A stretch of DNA of 39,693 bases, taken from NCBI GenBank assembly GCA_934370915.1, contig CAKRNI010000003.1:1-39693 (forward strand), read 5' to 3'. The stretch is from an uncultured Lachnospiraceae bacterium. GTDB taxonomy: Bacteria > Bacillota > Clostridia > Lachnospirales > Lachnospiraceae. Below are positions 6,650 through 15,312 of the stretch, in pieces; the first letter of the stretch is position 1, and each line of letters opens with the position of its first letter. The position numbers and the translations under genes are program-made. The notes below the pieces were generated by a model. It searched no databases, was not told the DNA's origin, and saw nothing but the letters and a program-made list of their open reading frames with translations.

Positions 6650-8089
6650 ATGGAGAAATCACTTACTTTAGACTGGGGAACAGACGAGCTGCATGAGGAG
6701 TGCGGCGTTTTCGGAATGTACGATCTGGACGGAAATGATGTTGCATCAACCATTTATTACGGATTGTTCGCCTTACAGCATCGCGGACAGGAGAGCTGCG
6801 GAATCGCGGTGAGCGATACATACGGACCGAAAGGTGTTGTCAATGCCTGTAAGGGGATGGGACTCTGCAACGAAGTCTTCACTTCCGAGAAGCTGGAAAA
6901 ATTAAAAGGAAACATCGGTGTCGGCCATGTCCGGTATTCGACTGCCGGAAGCAGCACCATCGAGAATACACAGCCGCTCGTTTTAAATTATGTGAAGGGA
7001 ACTCTGGCACTGGCACACAACGGAAATCTTGTCAATGCGCCGGAGCTTCGCAGAGAGCTCGCTTATGACGGAGCGATTTTCCAGACCACGATCGACTCTG
7101 AGGTCATCGCCTACCACATCGCAAGAGAGCGCTGTAAGGTGGGAACCGCTGAGGAAGCCGTGGCAAACGCTATGAAAAAGATCAAGGGCGCGTACTCCCT
7201 TGTGATCAGCAGCCCGAGAAAACTCATCGGTGCCCGCGATCCGCAGGGATTCAAACCGCTCTGTATCGGAAAGCGTGATAATGCCTATATCCTGACCTCC
7301 GAGACATGCGCGCTTGACACGATCGGTGCTACCTTCGTCCGCGACGTGCTTCCGGGTGAGATCGTGACGATCAATAAAGATGGTATCAAGTCCAATCTCA
7401 TGATGCATGACCCGAAAAAAGAGGCAAGATGTATTTTTGAATATATTTACTTTGCAAGACCGGACAGCGTCTTTGATGGCGTCGGTGTATACCACTCCAG
7501 AATCTACGCAGGCCGCTGCCTCGCGAAGGATTCACCGGTGGACGCGGATATCGTTGTGGGCGTTCCGGAGTCCGGAAATGCCGCAGCCCTTGGATATTCC
7601 ATGGAATCCGGTATCCCGTATGCAATGGCGTTCGTAAAGAACTCCTATGTGGGAAGAACCTTTATTAAGCCGGGCCAGAGCAGCCGTGAGTCTGCAGTCC
7701 GTATTAAATTAAATGTATTGAAAGAGGCCGTGGAAGGAAAGCGCGTCGTTATGATCGACGACTCCATCGTCCGCGGAACCACCAGCAACCTGATCGTGGA
7801 TATGCTGCGTGAGGCAGGAGCGAAGGAAGTACATATGAGGATTTCCGCACCGCCGTTCCTCTATCCGTGCTATTTCGGAACCGATATCCCGTCCAGCGAG
7901 CAGCTCATCGCCCACAACCGTACCGTGGATGAGATCTGCAAGGTGATCGGAGCAGATTCGTTAGCGTACTTAAAGATGGAGCGCTTAAGTGAAATGGCAA
8001 ACGGACTTTCGATCTGTACGGCATGCTTCTCCGGAGAGTATCCGGTGGATCCGCCGGAAGAAGATATCCGCGGAAGTTATGAAAAATAA
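6650..8089 (+). CDS. purF: Amidophosphoribosyltransferase
   Basis: PurF makes phosphoribosylamine from PRPP and glutamine, the first step of purine synthesis. The 479-residue protein has a short propeptide and then the nucleophile Cys18 in EECGVFGMYD, which becomes the N-terminus after self-processing. The glutaminase part includes VGHVRYSTAGSS. The phosphoribosyltransferase part carries the PRPP loop VVMIDDSIVRGTTS. Cysteines in EARCIFEY, YPCYFG and ICTACFSGEYP match the ligands of Bacillus-type PurF, which binds a 4Fe-4S cluster. It is transcribed from its own promoter rather than within a long pur operon and lies next to purB and purA. Confidence 0.97.
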   Translation: MEKSLTLDWGTDELHEECGVFGMYDLDGNDVASTIYYGLFALQHRGQESCGIAVSDTYGPKGVVNACKGMGLCNEVFTSEKLEKLKGNIGVGHVRYSTAGSSTIENTQPLVLNYVKGTLALAHNGNLVNAPELRRELAYDGAIFQTTIDSEVIAYHIARERCKVGTAEEAVANAMKKIKGAYSLVISSPRKLIGARDPQGFKPLCIGKRDNAYILTSETCALDTIGATFVRDVLPGEIVTINKDGIKSNLMMHDPKKEARCIFEYIYFARPDSVFDGVGVYHSRIYAGRCLAKDSPVDADIVVGVPESGNAAALGYSMESGIPYAMAFVKNSYVGRTFIKPGQSSRESAVRIKLNVLKEAVEGKRVVMIDDSIVRGTTSNLIVDMLREAGAKEVHMRISAPPFLYPCYFGTDIPSSEQLIAHNRTVDEICKVIGADSLAYLKMERLSEMANGLSICTACFSGEYPVDPPEEDIRGSYEK

Positions 8090-8153
8090 TAACAATCAGG
8101 GAAATTCAACGTTCCACAAAGCTCCGTAGTTGGCGGAGAATTCGTGAAAATAT

Positions 8154-8183
8154 ATTGAATTAGAAAAACATTGAATTAGAAAA
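8154..8183 (+). repeat. Tandem 14-base repeat before purB
   Basis: ATTGAATTAGAAAA occurs at 8154-8167 and again at 8170-8183, 16 bases apart. The second copy leads directly into the purB ribosome site AAAGAGG. It could be a regulator site or simple slippage; the purF-purB gap is only 106 bases. Confidence 0.5.
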
Positions 8184-8195
8184 GAGGATTTTGTC

Positions 8196-9626
8196 ATGAA
8201 CGACAGATACCAGAGCCCGCTCTCTGAGCGATATGCAAGCAAGGAAATGCAGTATATTTTCTCCCCGGAGAAGAAATTCCGCACATGGAGAAAATTATGG
8301 ATCGCATTAGCCGAGACAGAAAAAGAACTCGGTCTTCCGATCACAGACGAGCAGATCGAAGAGTTAAAGGCACATGCCGAGGATATCAATTTTGAGGAGG
8401 CGAAGGCGAGAGAGAAGCTTGTCCGCCACGATGTGATGTCCCACGTATACGCTTACGGACTCCAGTGCCCGAAGGCAAAGGGAATCATCCACCTCGGTGC
8501 CACATCCTGCTACGTTGGAGACAACACCGACCTCATCCTGATGACGGAGGCATTAAAGCTTGTCAGAAAAAAACTCATCAATGTGATGAAAGAGCTTTCT
8601 GATTTTGCTGATAAGTATAAAGAACTCCCGACACTGGCATTCACACACTTCCAGCCGGCTCAGCCGACAACCGTAGGAAAGCGTGCGACCTTATGGTTAC
8701 AGGAACTCTGCCTTGACCTTGAGGATCTTGACCATGTGATCGGTTCCATGAAATTACTCGGTTCCAAGGGAACTACAGGTACCCAGGCAAGCTTCTTAGA
8801 GCTTTTCGACGGAGATCATGAGAAGTGCCGCGAGGCGGACAGACGGATCGCTGCAAAGATGGGATTTTCCCAGTGCTACCCGGTATCCGGTCAGACATAT
8901 TCCAGAAAGATCGACAGCCGTGTGCTTTCCGTTCTTGCCGGAATCGCCCAGAGCGCCCATAAGTTCTCCAACGATATCCGTCTCCTCCAGCACTTAAAAG
9001 AAGTGGAAGAGCCCTTTGAGAAGAACCAGATCGGTTCCTCCGCAATGGCATACAAGAGAAACCCGATGAGAAGTGAGCGTATCGCGTCCTTAGCGAATTA
9101 TGTGATGTCTGATATGATGAACCCGATGCTCGTCGCTTCCACCCAGTGGTTCGAGCGTACCCTGGATGACTCCGCGAACAAACGTCTTTCTGTTCCGGAA
9201 GGATTCCTTGCGATTGACGGTATTCTGGATCTCTACTTAAATGTTGTGGATGGTCTTGTGGTATATCCGAAGGTGATCGAGAAGCACTTAATGGCCGAGC
9301 TTCCGTTTATGGCTACCGAGAACATCATGATGGATGCGGTAAAGGCCGGCGGAGACAGACAGGAGCTTCACGAGCGTATCCGCGAGCTTTCCATGGAAGC
9401 AGGAAAGAATGTGAAGGTAGAAGGAAAGGACAACAACCTCTTAGAGCTTATCGCGGCAGATCCGTCCTTCAATTTAAGCCTTGATGAGTTAAAGAAGACG
9501 ATGGATCCGAAGAAGTACGTCGGACGCGCACCGAAGCAGGTAGATGAGTTCCTGGATGAGGTTGTCCGCCCGATCTTAAAAGAAAACGCGGATCTTCTCG
9601 GAGTGAAAGCGGAGATCAACGTATAA
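8196..9626 (+). CDS. purB: Adenylosuccinate lyase
   Basis: PurB cleaves SAICAR and adenylosuccinate, serving both IMP synthesis and the AMP branch. The 476-residue protein belongs to the fumarase/aspartase fold family. It has the signature [11 protein letters not shown] at residues 280-290, which holds the flexible loop with the catalytic Ser, and a conserved His151 in [11 protein letters not shown]. It is cytoplasmic and of normal length. AAAGAGG precedes ATG 8196. Its stop overlaps the start of the LysR gene (TAATG), so the two are translationally coupled. Confidence 0.97.
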   Translation: MNDRYQSPLSERYASKEMQYIFSPEKKFRTWRKLWIALAETEKELGLPITDEQIEELKAHAEDINFEEAKAREKLVRHDVMSHVYAYGLQCPKAKGIIHLGATSCYVGDNTDLILMTEALKLVRKKLINVMKELSDFADKYKELPTLAFTHFQPAQPTTVGKRATLWLQELCLDLEDLDHVIGSMKLLGSKGTTGTQASFLELFDGDHEKCREADRRIAAKMGFSQCYPVSGQTYSRKIDSRVLSVLAGIAQSAHKFSNDIRLLQHLKEVEEPFEKNQIGSSAMAYKRNPMRSERIASLANYVMSDMMNPMLVASTQWFERTLDDSANKRLSVPEGFLAIDGILDLYLNVVDGLVVYPKVIEKHLMAELPFMATENIMMDAVKAGGDRQELHERIRELSMEAGKNVKVEGKDNNLLELIAADPSFNLSLDELKKTMDPKKYVGRAPKQVDEFLDEVVRPILKENADLLGVKAEINV

Positions 9627-10531
9627 TGGATCATGCGAGCAGCATCAGCACGGAATATTATAAAGTATTTTACTATGTAGGGCGCCTCGGCAGCATTACC
9701 GCTGCAGCAGAGGCGCTCTGCATTTCCCAGCCTGCGGCGAGTCAGGCGATCAAGCAGCTGGAAAAAGCGCTGAACACAAAGCTTTTTCTGCGGACCCAGA
9801 AGGGGGTGCGGCTCACCACAGAGGGAAAGCTTCTGTATCCATATGTGGAGCGCGGGATGGAAAACCTCATGGACGGCGAGGAGATGCTAAAACGTCTTGT
9901 GGATATGGACATGGGAGAGGTGAGGATCGGTGCCAGCGATATGACACTGCAGTTTTACCTGCTCCCGTACCTTGAGACCTTCCATGAGCGCTACCCGAAT
10001 ATCAAGGTCATGGTGTCAAATGCGCCGACACCGGAGACCATCGAGTCCCTGTATGAAGGAAAAATCGATTTTGGTGTGGTGAGCACGCCATTTGACGCGA
10101 GACCGGAGGTGGAATCCTTCGAGGTGAAGAAGATCCGGAATACCTTTGTGGCGGGAAATAAGTTCTGGACGTTGAAGGGAAAGAGAATGGAGTACAGGGA
10201 GCTGGAGCAGCTTCCCTGTATCTTTCTGGAAAAAGATACGAGTACCAGAAAGTTCATGGACCGGTTTTTGGAACAGCGGGGGATCGTTCTGGAACCGGAG
10301 TTTGAGCTGGCCACCAGCGACATGATCGTCCAGTTCGCGATTCGGAATATGGGGATCGGCTGCGTGATGGAAGAGTTCGCAAAGGAGAAGATCGGGAGCG
10401 GGGAGCTCTTTGAGCTTGCTTTCCGGGAGATGATGCCGGAGCGGGAGATCTGCGTCGTGACGGATAAGAAGGTGCCGATCTCCTCGGCAGGAGAGAGGTT
10501 CTTGGAGGTCTTAAGGGAACGAAAAGTATAG
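9626..10531 (+). CDS. LysR-family transcriptional regulator
   Basis: A 301-residue LysR-type regulator. The N-terminal winged helix-turn-helix is clear (GSITAAAEALCISQPAASQAI, split here as AAAEALCIS and QPAASQAIKQLE, residues about 22-50), followed by a linker helix and a two-lobed effector domain beginning near GEVRIGASDM. Its ATG overlaps the purB stop codon by one base, so it is expressed together with purB. It is followed by a hairpin-rich gap and purA. Purine genes in Firmicutes are usually controlled by PurR or riboswitches, so a LysR protein sandwiched between purB and purA is a candidate for a local regulator; its target and effector are unknown. Confidence 0.93.
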   Translation: MDHASSISTEYYKVFYYVGRLGSITAAAEALCISQPAASQAIKQLEKALNTKLFLRTQKGVRLTTEGKLLYPYVERGMENLMDGEEMLKRLVDMDMGEVRIGASDMTLQFYLLPYLETFHERYPNIKVMVSNAPTPETIESLYEGKIDFGVVSTPFDARPEVESFEVKKIRNTFVAGNKFWTLKGKRMEYRELEQLPCIFLEKDTSTRKFMDRFLEQRGIVLEPEFELATSDMIVQFAIRNMGIGCVMEEFAKEKIGSGELFELAFREMMPEREICVVTDKKVPISSAGERFLEVLRERKV

Positions 10532-10604
10532 GATAAAATGTTTTCCGGCTGCAGTTCGTGCCCTGTATGAATTGCAGTGCATAATTAGTTACTTTTCATG
10601 GGTA

Positions 10605-10747
10605 GGAATTTTCTGAACTGAAAATTCCGTAAGATACTGTTATGGCCGCGGATTTTGCCGATTCGGAATGCGAAGCATCGGCAAAATCCTGTTACAGTAC
10701 GCGGGCATGGAGTGCCCGTGTGCTGTAACCATAATCAGCTATTATGG
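10605..10747 (+). other. Cluster of four strong hairpins between lysR and purA
   Basis: Four inverted repeats lie head to tail. First, GGAATTTTC/GAAAATTCC (10605-10628). Second, a 13-base-pair stem GGATTTTGCCGAT/ATCGGCAAAATCC (10650-10689) with an inner TCG/CGA. Third, a 17-base-pair stem built from GTTACAG/CTGTAAC and GGGCA/TGCCC (10691-10729). Fourth, CCATAAT/ATTATGG (10729-10747). CATAA of the fourth can also pair with TTATG at 10640-10644, which would enclose stems two and three. None has a proper T run, so this is not a simple terminator. It may be a structured RNA, a lysR 3' end or a dispersed palindromic repeat. Confidence 0.65.
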
Positions 10748-10767
10748 ACTTCATAATAAATATTGTC

Positions 10768-10861
10768 TTTACTTATGGATGATTTTGTTGTAAACTATGG
10801 GAGTGTCATGAGTATGACACGTACAACTGCGTAAGACGCCGGAATGCGCGAGGCGCGTTCC
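10768..10861 (+). promoter_or_regulatory. purA: Probable purA promoter and structured leader
   Basis: TTTACT (10768-10773), a 17-base spacer and TAAACT (10791-10796) form a plausible sigma-A promoter. The start region then carries two hairpins: GTGTCAT/ATGACAC (10803-10820) and GGAATGCGC/GCGCGTTCC (10841-10861). The second contains GCGCGAGGCGCG, also found in the repeat at 18433-18444. The purA ribosome site AAAGGAGG follows at 10874-10881. Confidence 0.5.
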
Positions 10862-10891
10862 GTTTAAACGTCCAAAGGAGGATATTAGAAC

Positions 10892-12172
10892 ATGGTTAGA
10901 GCAATCGTAGGCGCCAACTGGGGCGATGAGGGAAAAGGTAAGATCACAGATATGCTTGCAAAGGAATCCGACATTATTGTCCGTTTCCAGGGCGGCAGCA
11001 ACGCTGGTCACACAATTATCAACAATTACGGAAAATTTGCCCTTCATCTTCTTCCGTCAGGTGTATTCTATAATCATACAACAAGCATCATCGGTAACGG
11101 TGTGGCATTAAACATCCCGTTCCTTGTAAAAGAGTTAAACGACCTGACAAGCCAGGGCGTTCCGATGCCGAAGATCCTCGTGTCTGACAGAGCACAGATC
11201 TTAATGCCGTACCACATTTTATTCGATACTTACGAGGAAGCACGTCTGGCAGGTAAGTCCTTCGGCTCCACAAAGTCCGGAATTGCTCCGTTCTATTCTG
11301 ATAAATACGCAAAGATCGGTTTCCAGGTCAACGAGTTATTCGGTGATGAGAAGGAACTGATGGACAAGATCGAAAACGTCTGCACACTGAAAAATGTGAT
11401 GTTAGAGCATTTATATCATCAGCCGGCTCTTGATCCGAAGGAGATCTTCAATACACTTATGGAGTACAGGGAGATGGTCGCTCCGTATGTATGCGACACC
11501 TCCAAATACCTTCGCGATGCGATCAAGGCAGGAAAGAATGTCCTCTTAGAGGGCCAGCTCGGTTCCTTAAAGGATCCGGATCACGGTATCTACCCGATGG
11601 TTACTTCTTCCTCCACACTGGCTGCATACGGCGCGATCGGCGCAGGCATCCCGCCGTACGAGATCAAGAACATCACAACAGTCGTTAAGGCTTACTCCAG
11701 CGCAGTCGGCGCAGGTGCGTTCGTCAGCGAGATCTTCGGTGAAGAGGCAGACGAGTTAAGACGCCGCGGCGGTGACGGCGGTGAGTTCGGTGCGACGACA
11801 GGCCGTCCGAGAAGAATGGGATGGTTCGATGCAGTCGCATCAAGATATGGCGTACAGATCCAGGGATCCACAGAGGTTGCCCTCACGGTTCTTGACGTTT
11901 TAGGATATCTTGACGAGCTTCATATCTGCGTAGGCTATGAGATCGATGGAAAGGTAACAAAAGACTTCCCGACAACTCCGGAGCTTGAGAAAGCAAAACC
12001 GGTATACAAGACTCTTCCGGGCTGGAAGTGCGAGATCCGCGGAATCAAGAACTACGAGGATCTTCCGGAGAACTGTAAGAAATATATCGAGACCATCGAG
12101 GAGGAGATCGGAGTGCCGATCACGATGGTTTCCAATGGTCCGGGAAGAGACGAGATCATTATGAGAAAGTAA
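10892..12172 (+). CDS. purA: Adenylosuccinate synthetase
   Basis: PurA joins IMP and aspartate using GTP, the first step from IMP to AMP; purB completes the branch. The 426-residue protein starts with the P-loop GANWGDEGKGKITD, with the catalytic Asp in WGDEGKGK, followed by QGGSNAGHTI. It also has EGQLGSLKDPDHG and GATTGRPRRMGWFDAV, all expected in the family. Length is standard and there is no signal sequence. An ideal AAAGGAGG lies before ATG 10892. The upstream leader is strongly structured. Confidence 0.97.
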   Translation: MVRAIVGANWGDEGKGKITDMLAKESDIIVRFQGGSNAGHTIINNYGKFALHLLPSGVFYNHTTSIIGNGVALNIPFLVKELNDLTSQGVPMPKILVSDRAQILMPYHILFDTYEEARLAGKSFGSTKSGIAPFYSDKYAKIGFQVNELFGDEKELMDKIENVCTLKNVMLEHLYHQPALDPKEIFNTLMEYREMVAPYVCDTSKYLRDAIKAGKNVLLEGQLGSLKDPDHGIYPMVTSSSTLAAYGAIGAGIPPYEIKNITTVVKAYSSAVGAGAFVSEIFGEEADELRRRGGDGGEFGATTGRPRRMGWFDAVASRYGVQIQGSTEVALTVLDVLGYLDELHICVGYEIDGKVTKDFPTTPELEKAKPVYKTLPGWKCEIRGIKNYEDLPENCKKYIETIEEEIGVPITMVSNGPGRDEIIMRK

Positions 12173-12187
12173 TCCGGTGCGCACCGG

Positions 12188-12312
12188 TCACAGATGATCT
12201 GTGAAGGGACAATGTCCGGAACAGGTTATTCCCGATGGAGGGTTTGAAAACGCAAAAATTATAGAAAGACGAAAGGTTCCTGTAAGAAATGACAAAACCT
12301 TTCGTCTTTTTT
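12188..12312 (+). terminator. purA downstream hairpins and terminator
   Basis: TCACAGAT/ATCTGTGA (12188-12204) is a short hairpin without a T run. The real terminator is AAAGACGAAAGGTT (12265-12278) pairing with AACCTTTCGTCTTT (12296-12309), followed by further T residues. Confidence 0.9.
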
Positions 12313-12354
12313 CTTAAGTTTTCATGAAGCCCGTCCTTTCCCAGTTCTTAGCGC

Positions 12355-12383
12355 TTGCGTTATCGTGAAAATCCCTGTATAAT
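12355..12383 (+). promoter_or_regulatory. Sigma-A promoter of the secreted repeat protein
   Basis: TTGCGT (12355-12360), a 17-base spacer and TATAAT (12378-12383), with the ribosome site AAGGAG at 12408-12413. Confidence 0.75.
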
Positions 12384-12423
12384 GACGTTAGCAGATAAAA
12401 ATCCATGAAGGAGTGGTGCTCAA

Positions 12424-13230
12424 ATGAAATTAAAGAAAATTATGCTTATGACAGCTATGGCTGCAGCAATCGGTAGTGTAAATATGGTATCGGCTCTTGC
12501 TGATGAGACAGCGACAGGTGAGACAAAGTTTGGCTGGGAATGCGACGCAAATAATAACTGGCGTTACTACAATGCGGATGGAAATCTGGCAACCGGCTGG
12601 ATTAAAGCAGAAGAGGGCGATGGACGCGGAAATACGGTATGGTATTATATTGATCCGTCTTCTCAGATTATGGTTTCCAACGTAACAAGAAATATTGGCG
12701 GCGTGGATTATACATTTAATGAGGATGGAAGCTGGGTTGAACCGGCGGTGACAGCGCCGAAGGGACATATCACGGGTGGAAGATATTACAATACATGGTC
12801 GAATCTCTGTGTTCCGCAGATTATTGGATCAACTGAGACCAAGGATGATGTTGCGGAAGAATATATCGGAAGTGAGTATGCACCGGTTGGAAATCCGTAC
12901 CGCACACAGGATCTTTGTATGGATACAGATTTCGGTAGTTTAGAAGTCTTTTATCTTGATATGAAGAATAAGCCGGATATGGATGCACAGACCTTTGCCA
13001 ATACATTTGCCGGAATCCAGAAGAGCCAGAAGGGTCAGGCAACTCAGGCGGTAACGGTTACAGTTGCAAATCAGGAATACTCTAAAGTTACAGTAACCGG
13101 CAAGAAGAATACAGACGCATATTACTGCAGAAAACAGGGGGGATATATGGTTGTTATCTATACCTCCGGCAGAACAAAAAATGCAGCAGCTCTTGAGAGT
13201 GTTGTTATGAGCATGACAACTGCACAGTAA
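12424..13230 (+). CDS. Secreted protein with cell-wall-binding-type repeats
   Basis: A 268-residue protein with a signal peptide (MKLKKIMLMTAMAAAIGSV, cleavage near ALA-DE). Residues about 38-100 carry aromatic/glycine repeats of the choline/glucan-binding type: NWRYYNADGNLATGWI, VWYYIDPSSQIMVSNV, DYTFNEDGSWV. The C-terminal 160 residues form a separate domain without a recognised family, containing two Cys residues and ending in a beta-rich segment GYMVVIYTSG. It is probably anchored to wall polymers through the repeats. It is monocistronic, with its own promoter and a strong terminator. Confidence 0.8.
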   Translation: MKLKKIMLMTAMAAAIGSVNMVSALADETATGETKFGWECDANNNWRYYNADGNLATGWIKAEEGDGRGNTVWYYIDPSSQIMVSNVTRNIGGVDYTFNEDGSWVEPAVTAPKGHITGGRYYNTWSNLCVPQIIGSTETKDDVAEEYIGSEYAPVGNPYRTQDLCMDTDFGSLEVFYLDMKNKPDMDAQTFANTFAGIQKSQKGQATQAVTVTVANQEYSKVTVTGKKNTDAYYCRKQGGYMVVIYTSGRTKNAAALESVVMSMTTAQ

Positions 13231-13256
13231 TCAGATTAAATGTGCTATATGTATAG

Positions 13257-13289
13257 AGCCCCCGGGTCTTATGACTCCGGGGGCTTTTC
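13257..13289 (+). terminator. Intrinsic terminator
   Basis: AGCCCCCGG (13257-13265) pairs with CCGGGGGCT (13277-13285), followed by TTTT. Confidence 0.9.
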
Positions 13290-13417
13290 GATGGTTTATT
13301 CGCGAAAACGGTAACCCAAATTCAGGCCTGCCGCATAAAATAATCCGAAGGAATCTGTTTGACAGAGGCAGTGCGGAAAGCTGAAGCAGACAGAAAAATG
13401 GATGTGGTGCAGCAGGA

Positions 13418-15127
13418 ATGGAAGATCAGAAGGCGGAAAATTTATTAAATCTGGCACTTTCTGTTCCGGAGGAGATGAGGGAGCGGACAGAAGAACTGAA
13501 GGTGGGGTATGACAGGGCAGAACGGACCTGGGAGATCATCGTGAAATACCATGGGGATCTGGAAAATGCTTTAAAGGCAGGATTCCCGGATGCTCTCGGA
13601 ACGTATCTTTTAAACAGCTTTGCGATCCTGCGGGTTCCGGAAAAAGATGTACCGGGAGTGATCGCGCTCCCTGAAATCGAATATGCGGAAAAACCAAAGA
13701 GGCTGTTTTTTGCCCTGAATAAGGCAAAGACAGCCTCCTGTTTTCTTCCGGTGCAGACACAAAAGGGTGGGCTTACGGGAAAAGGCGTTCTGGTGGCGGT
13801 GATCGATTCGGGAATCGATATTTTTCACGAAGATTTCCGAACGGAGAACGGGACTACGAGGATCCTCTGTCTGGATGATCAGATTACCGGAAAAATATAT
13901 GAAAGGCAGGAGATCAATGAGCTTCTTTCAGGAGAGTCAGGGGCAGATGGGAACGGAAGACCTTCCATAGATACCAGCGGTCATGGAACGGCGGTGGCAG
14001 GAATTGCTGCGGGAAATGGACGAATGAGTGGTGGATTGTACCGCGGTGCGGCGTATGAGAGCGATCTGATCATCGTCCGCCTCGGAATACCGGATGCGGC
14101 GGGCTTTCCGCGGACCACGGAGCTTATGCGGGGGATGGACTTTGTGGTGCGGAGAGCGCTGGAACTGGGGCGTGCCATGGCGGTAAATCTGAGCTTCGGG
14201 AATACATATGGTTCCCATGACGGCGGAGGGCTTTTAGAGCGGTATCTCGATTCCCTGACGCAGATGGGACCGTTTGTCTTTGTGACCGGGTCCGGGAACG
14301 AGGGGGATTCCGGAGGACACGCGAGACCTGCGGTCCTGCCGGGAACGATCACGGAGATCCGGCTCTCCGTCGGGAGATACGAGACCGGGTTTGGGGTGCA
14401 GATCTGGAAGAATTATGAAGATGGGATGCGGATCTTTCTGCGGGATCCCTCAGGCAGCACAGAAATCGAGCTTGTCCCGTCCATGGGAGCGGAGAGAATC
14501 CGGGTCAGGGAAACGGAGCTCTTACTCTACTATGGCGAACCGTCCCCGTTCAATGCAGCGCAGGAAATCTATATGGAGTTTGTGCCGGAAGGGATGTATG
14601 TAGAGAGCGGAATCTGGACATTCCGTTTCCTTGGAACGGGGGCCGGGGAGACAACGGCAGATCTCTGGCTTCCTTCTGCTGCGGCGCTTGGGCGGGATAC
14701 GGCATTTTTGGAACCATCACCGGATACGACGCTGACGATCCCTTCTACGGCGTTTCGCCCGGTCACGGTGGGAGCCTACGACAGCAGGACCGGAATCTAT
14801 GCTCCGTTTTCCGGACGGGGGGACACCAGAATCTGTCAGCTCCAGAAACCGGATCTTGCCGCCCCGGGTGTGGGGATCATGGCGCCGGACCGGGACGGAG
14901 GCTATTCCCCGGTCACAGGAACCTCCTTTGCCGCCCCTCTTGTCACGGGTGCGGCGGCGCTTCTTCTGGAGTGGGGGATCGTGAAAGGGAATGATCCCTA
15001 TCTGTATGGGGAGAAAGTGAAGGCGTACTTAAGAAAGGGAGCGAGGAGGCTTCCATCTGAGCAGAGCTACCCGAATCCGAGGCTGGGTTACGGGGCACTC
15101 TGTGTGTCGGAGAGCCTGCCGGAATAA
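13418..15127 (+). CDS. S8 (subtilisin-like) serine protease, Csp-like
   Basis: A 569-residue subtilase with the full triad: Asp130 in AVIDSGID, His189 in SGHGTAVAG and Ser503 in GTSFAAP, with the oxyanion Asn region in TGSGNEGDSGG. Residues 1-100 resemble the pro-domain of clostridial Csp proteases. A large insertion (about 300-430) between oxyanion and Ser regions matches the jellyroll insert of Csp proteins. No signal peptide is visible. Csp proteases process the germination lysin SleC, but Lachnospiraceae carry many paralogues of unknown substrate, so a germination role is only possible. Start ATG 13418 has a weak AGCAGGA site. The upstream gap of about 130 bases has no clear promoter. Confidence 0.88.
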   Translation: MEDQKAENLLNLALSVPEEMRERTEELKVGYDRAERTWEIIVKYHGDLENALKAGFPDALGTYLLNSFAILRVPEKDVPGVIALPEIEYAEKPKRLFFALNKAKTASCFLPVQTQKGGLTGKGVLVAVIDSGIDIFHEDFRTENGTTRILCLDDQITGKIYERQEINELLSGESGADGNGRPSIDTSGHGTAVAGIAAGNGRMSGGLYRGAAYESDLIIVRLGIPDAAGFPRTTELMRGMDFVVRRALELGRAMAVNLSFGNTYGSHDGGGLLERYLDSLTQMGPFVFVTGSGNEGDSGGHARPAVLPGTITEIRLSVGRYETGFGVQIWKNYEDGMRIFLRDPSGSTEIELVPSMGAERIRVRETELLLYYGEPSPFNAAQEIYMEFVPEGMYVESGIWTFRFLGTGAGETTADLWLPSAAALGRDTAFLEPSPDTTLTIPSTAFRPVTVGAYDSRTGIYAPFSGRGDTRICQLQKPDLAAPGVGIMAPDRDGGYSPVTGTSFAAPLVTGAAALLLEWGIVKGNDPYLYGEKVKAYLRKGARRLPSEQSYPNPRLGYGALCVSESLPE

Positions 15128-15135
15128 AATTCTTC

Positions 15136-15164
15136 TTGAAAATATCTGACAATAGATATAAAAT
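15136..15164 (+). promoter_or_regulatory. Promoter of the AGCS symporter gene
   Basis: TTGAAA (15136-15141), a 17-base spacer and TAAAAT (15159-15164), leaving a leader of about 140 bases in which I see no known riboswitch. Confidence 0.65.
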
Positions 15165-15312
15165 GAAAATATATACAAAATTGCGGGCAAAGATCTTGAA
15201 AAATGCAGCATAAATACAAAAATCCAGATGGAGATCTGAACTTGCACAGAGACCATGGGAAGCTGAAAGGAATCCTGACTGTTGAAAATTAAGTGAAAGA
15301 GAGGAACATGCT

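Noticed and set aside
10605..10747. Reading the hairpin cluster as an ordinary terminator of lysR
   Set aside because: None of the four stems is followed by a proper T run, and the stems are too many and too ordered for one terminator.
13359..13387. TTGACA at 13359-13364 as a promoter for the subtilase
   Set aside because: No acceptable -10 lies at 16-18 bases downstream.
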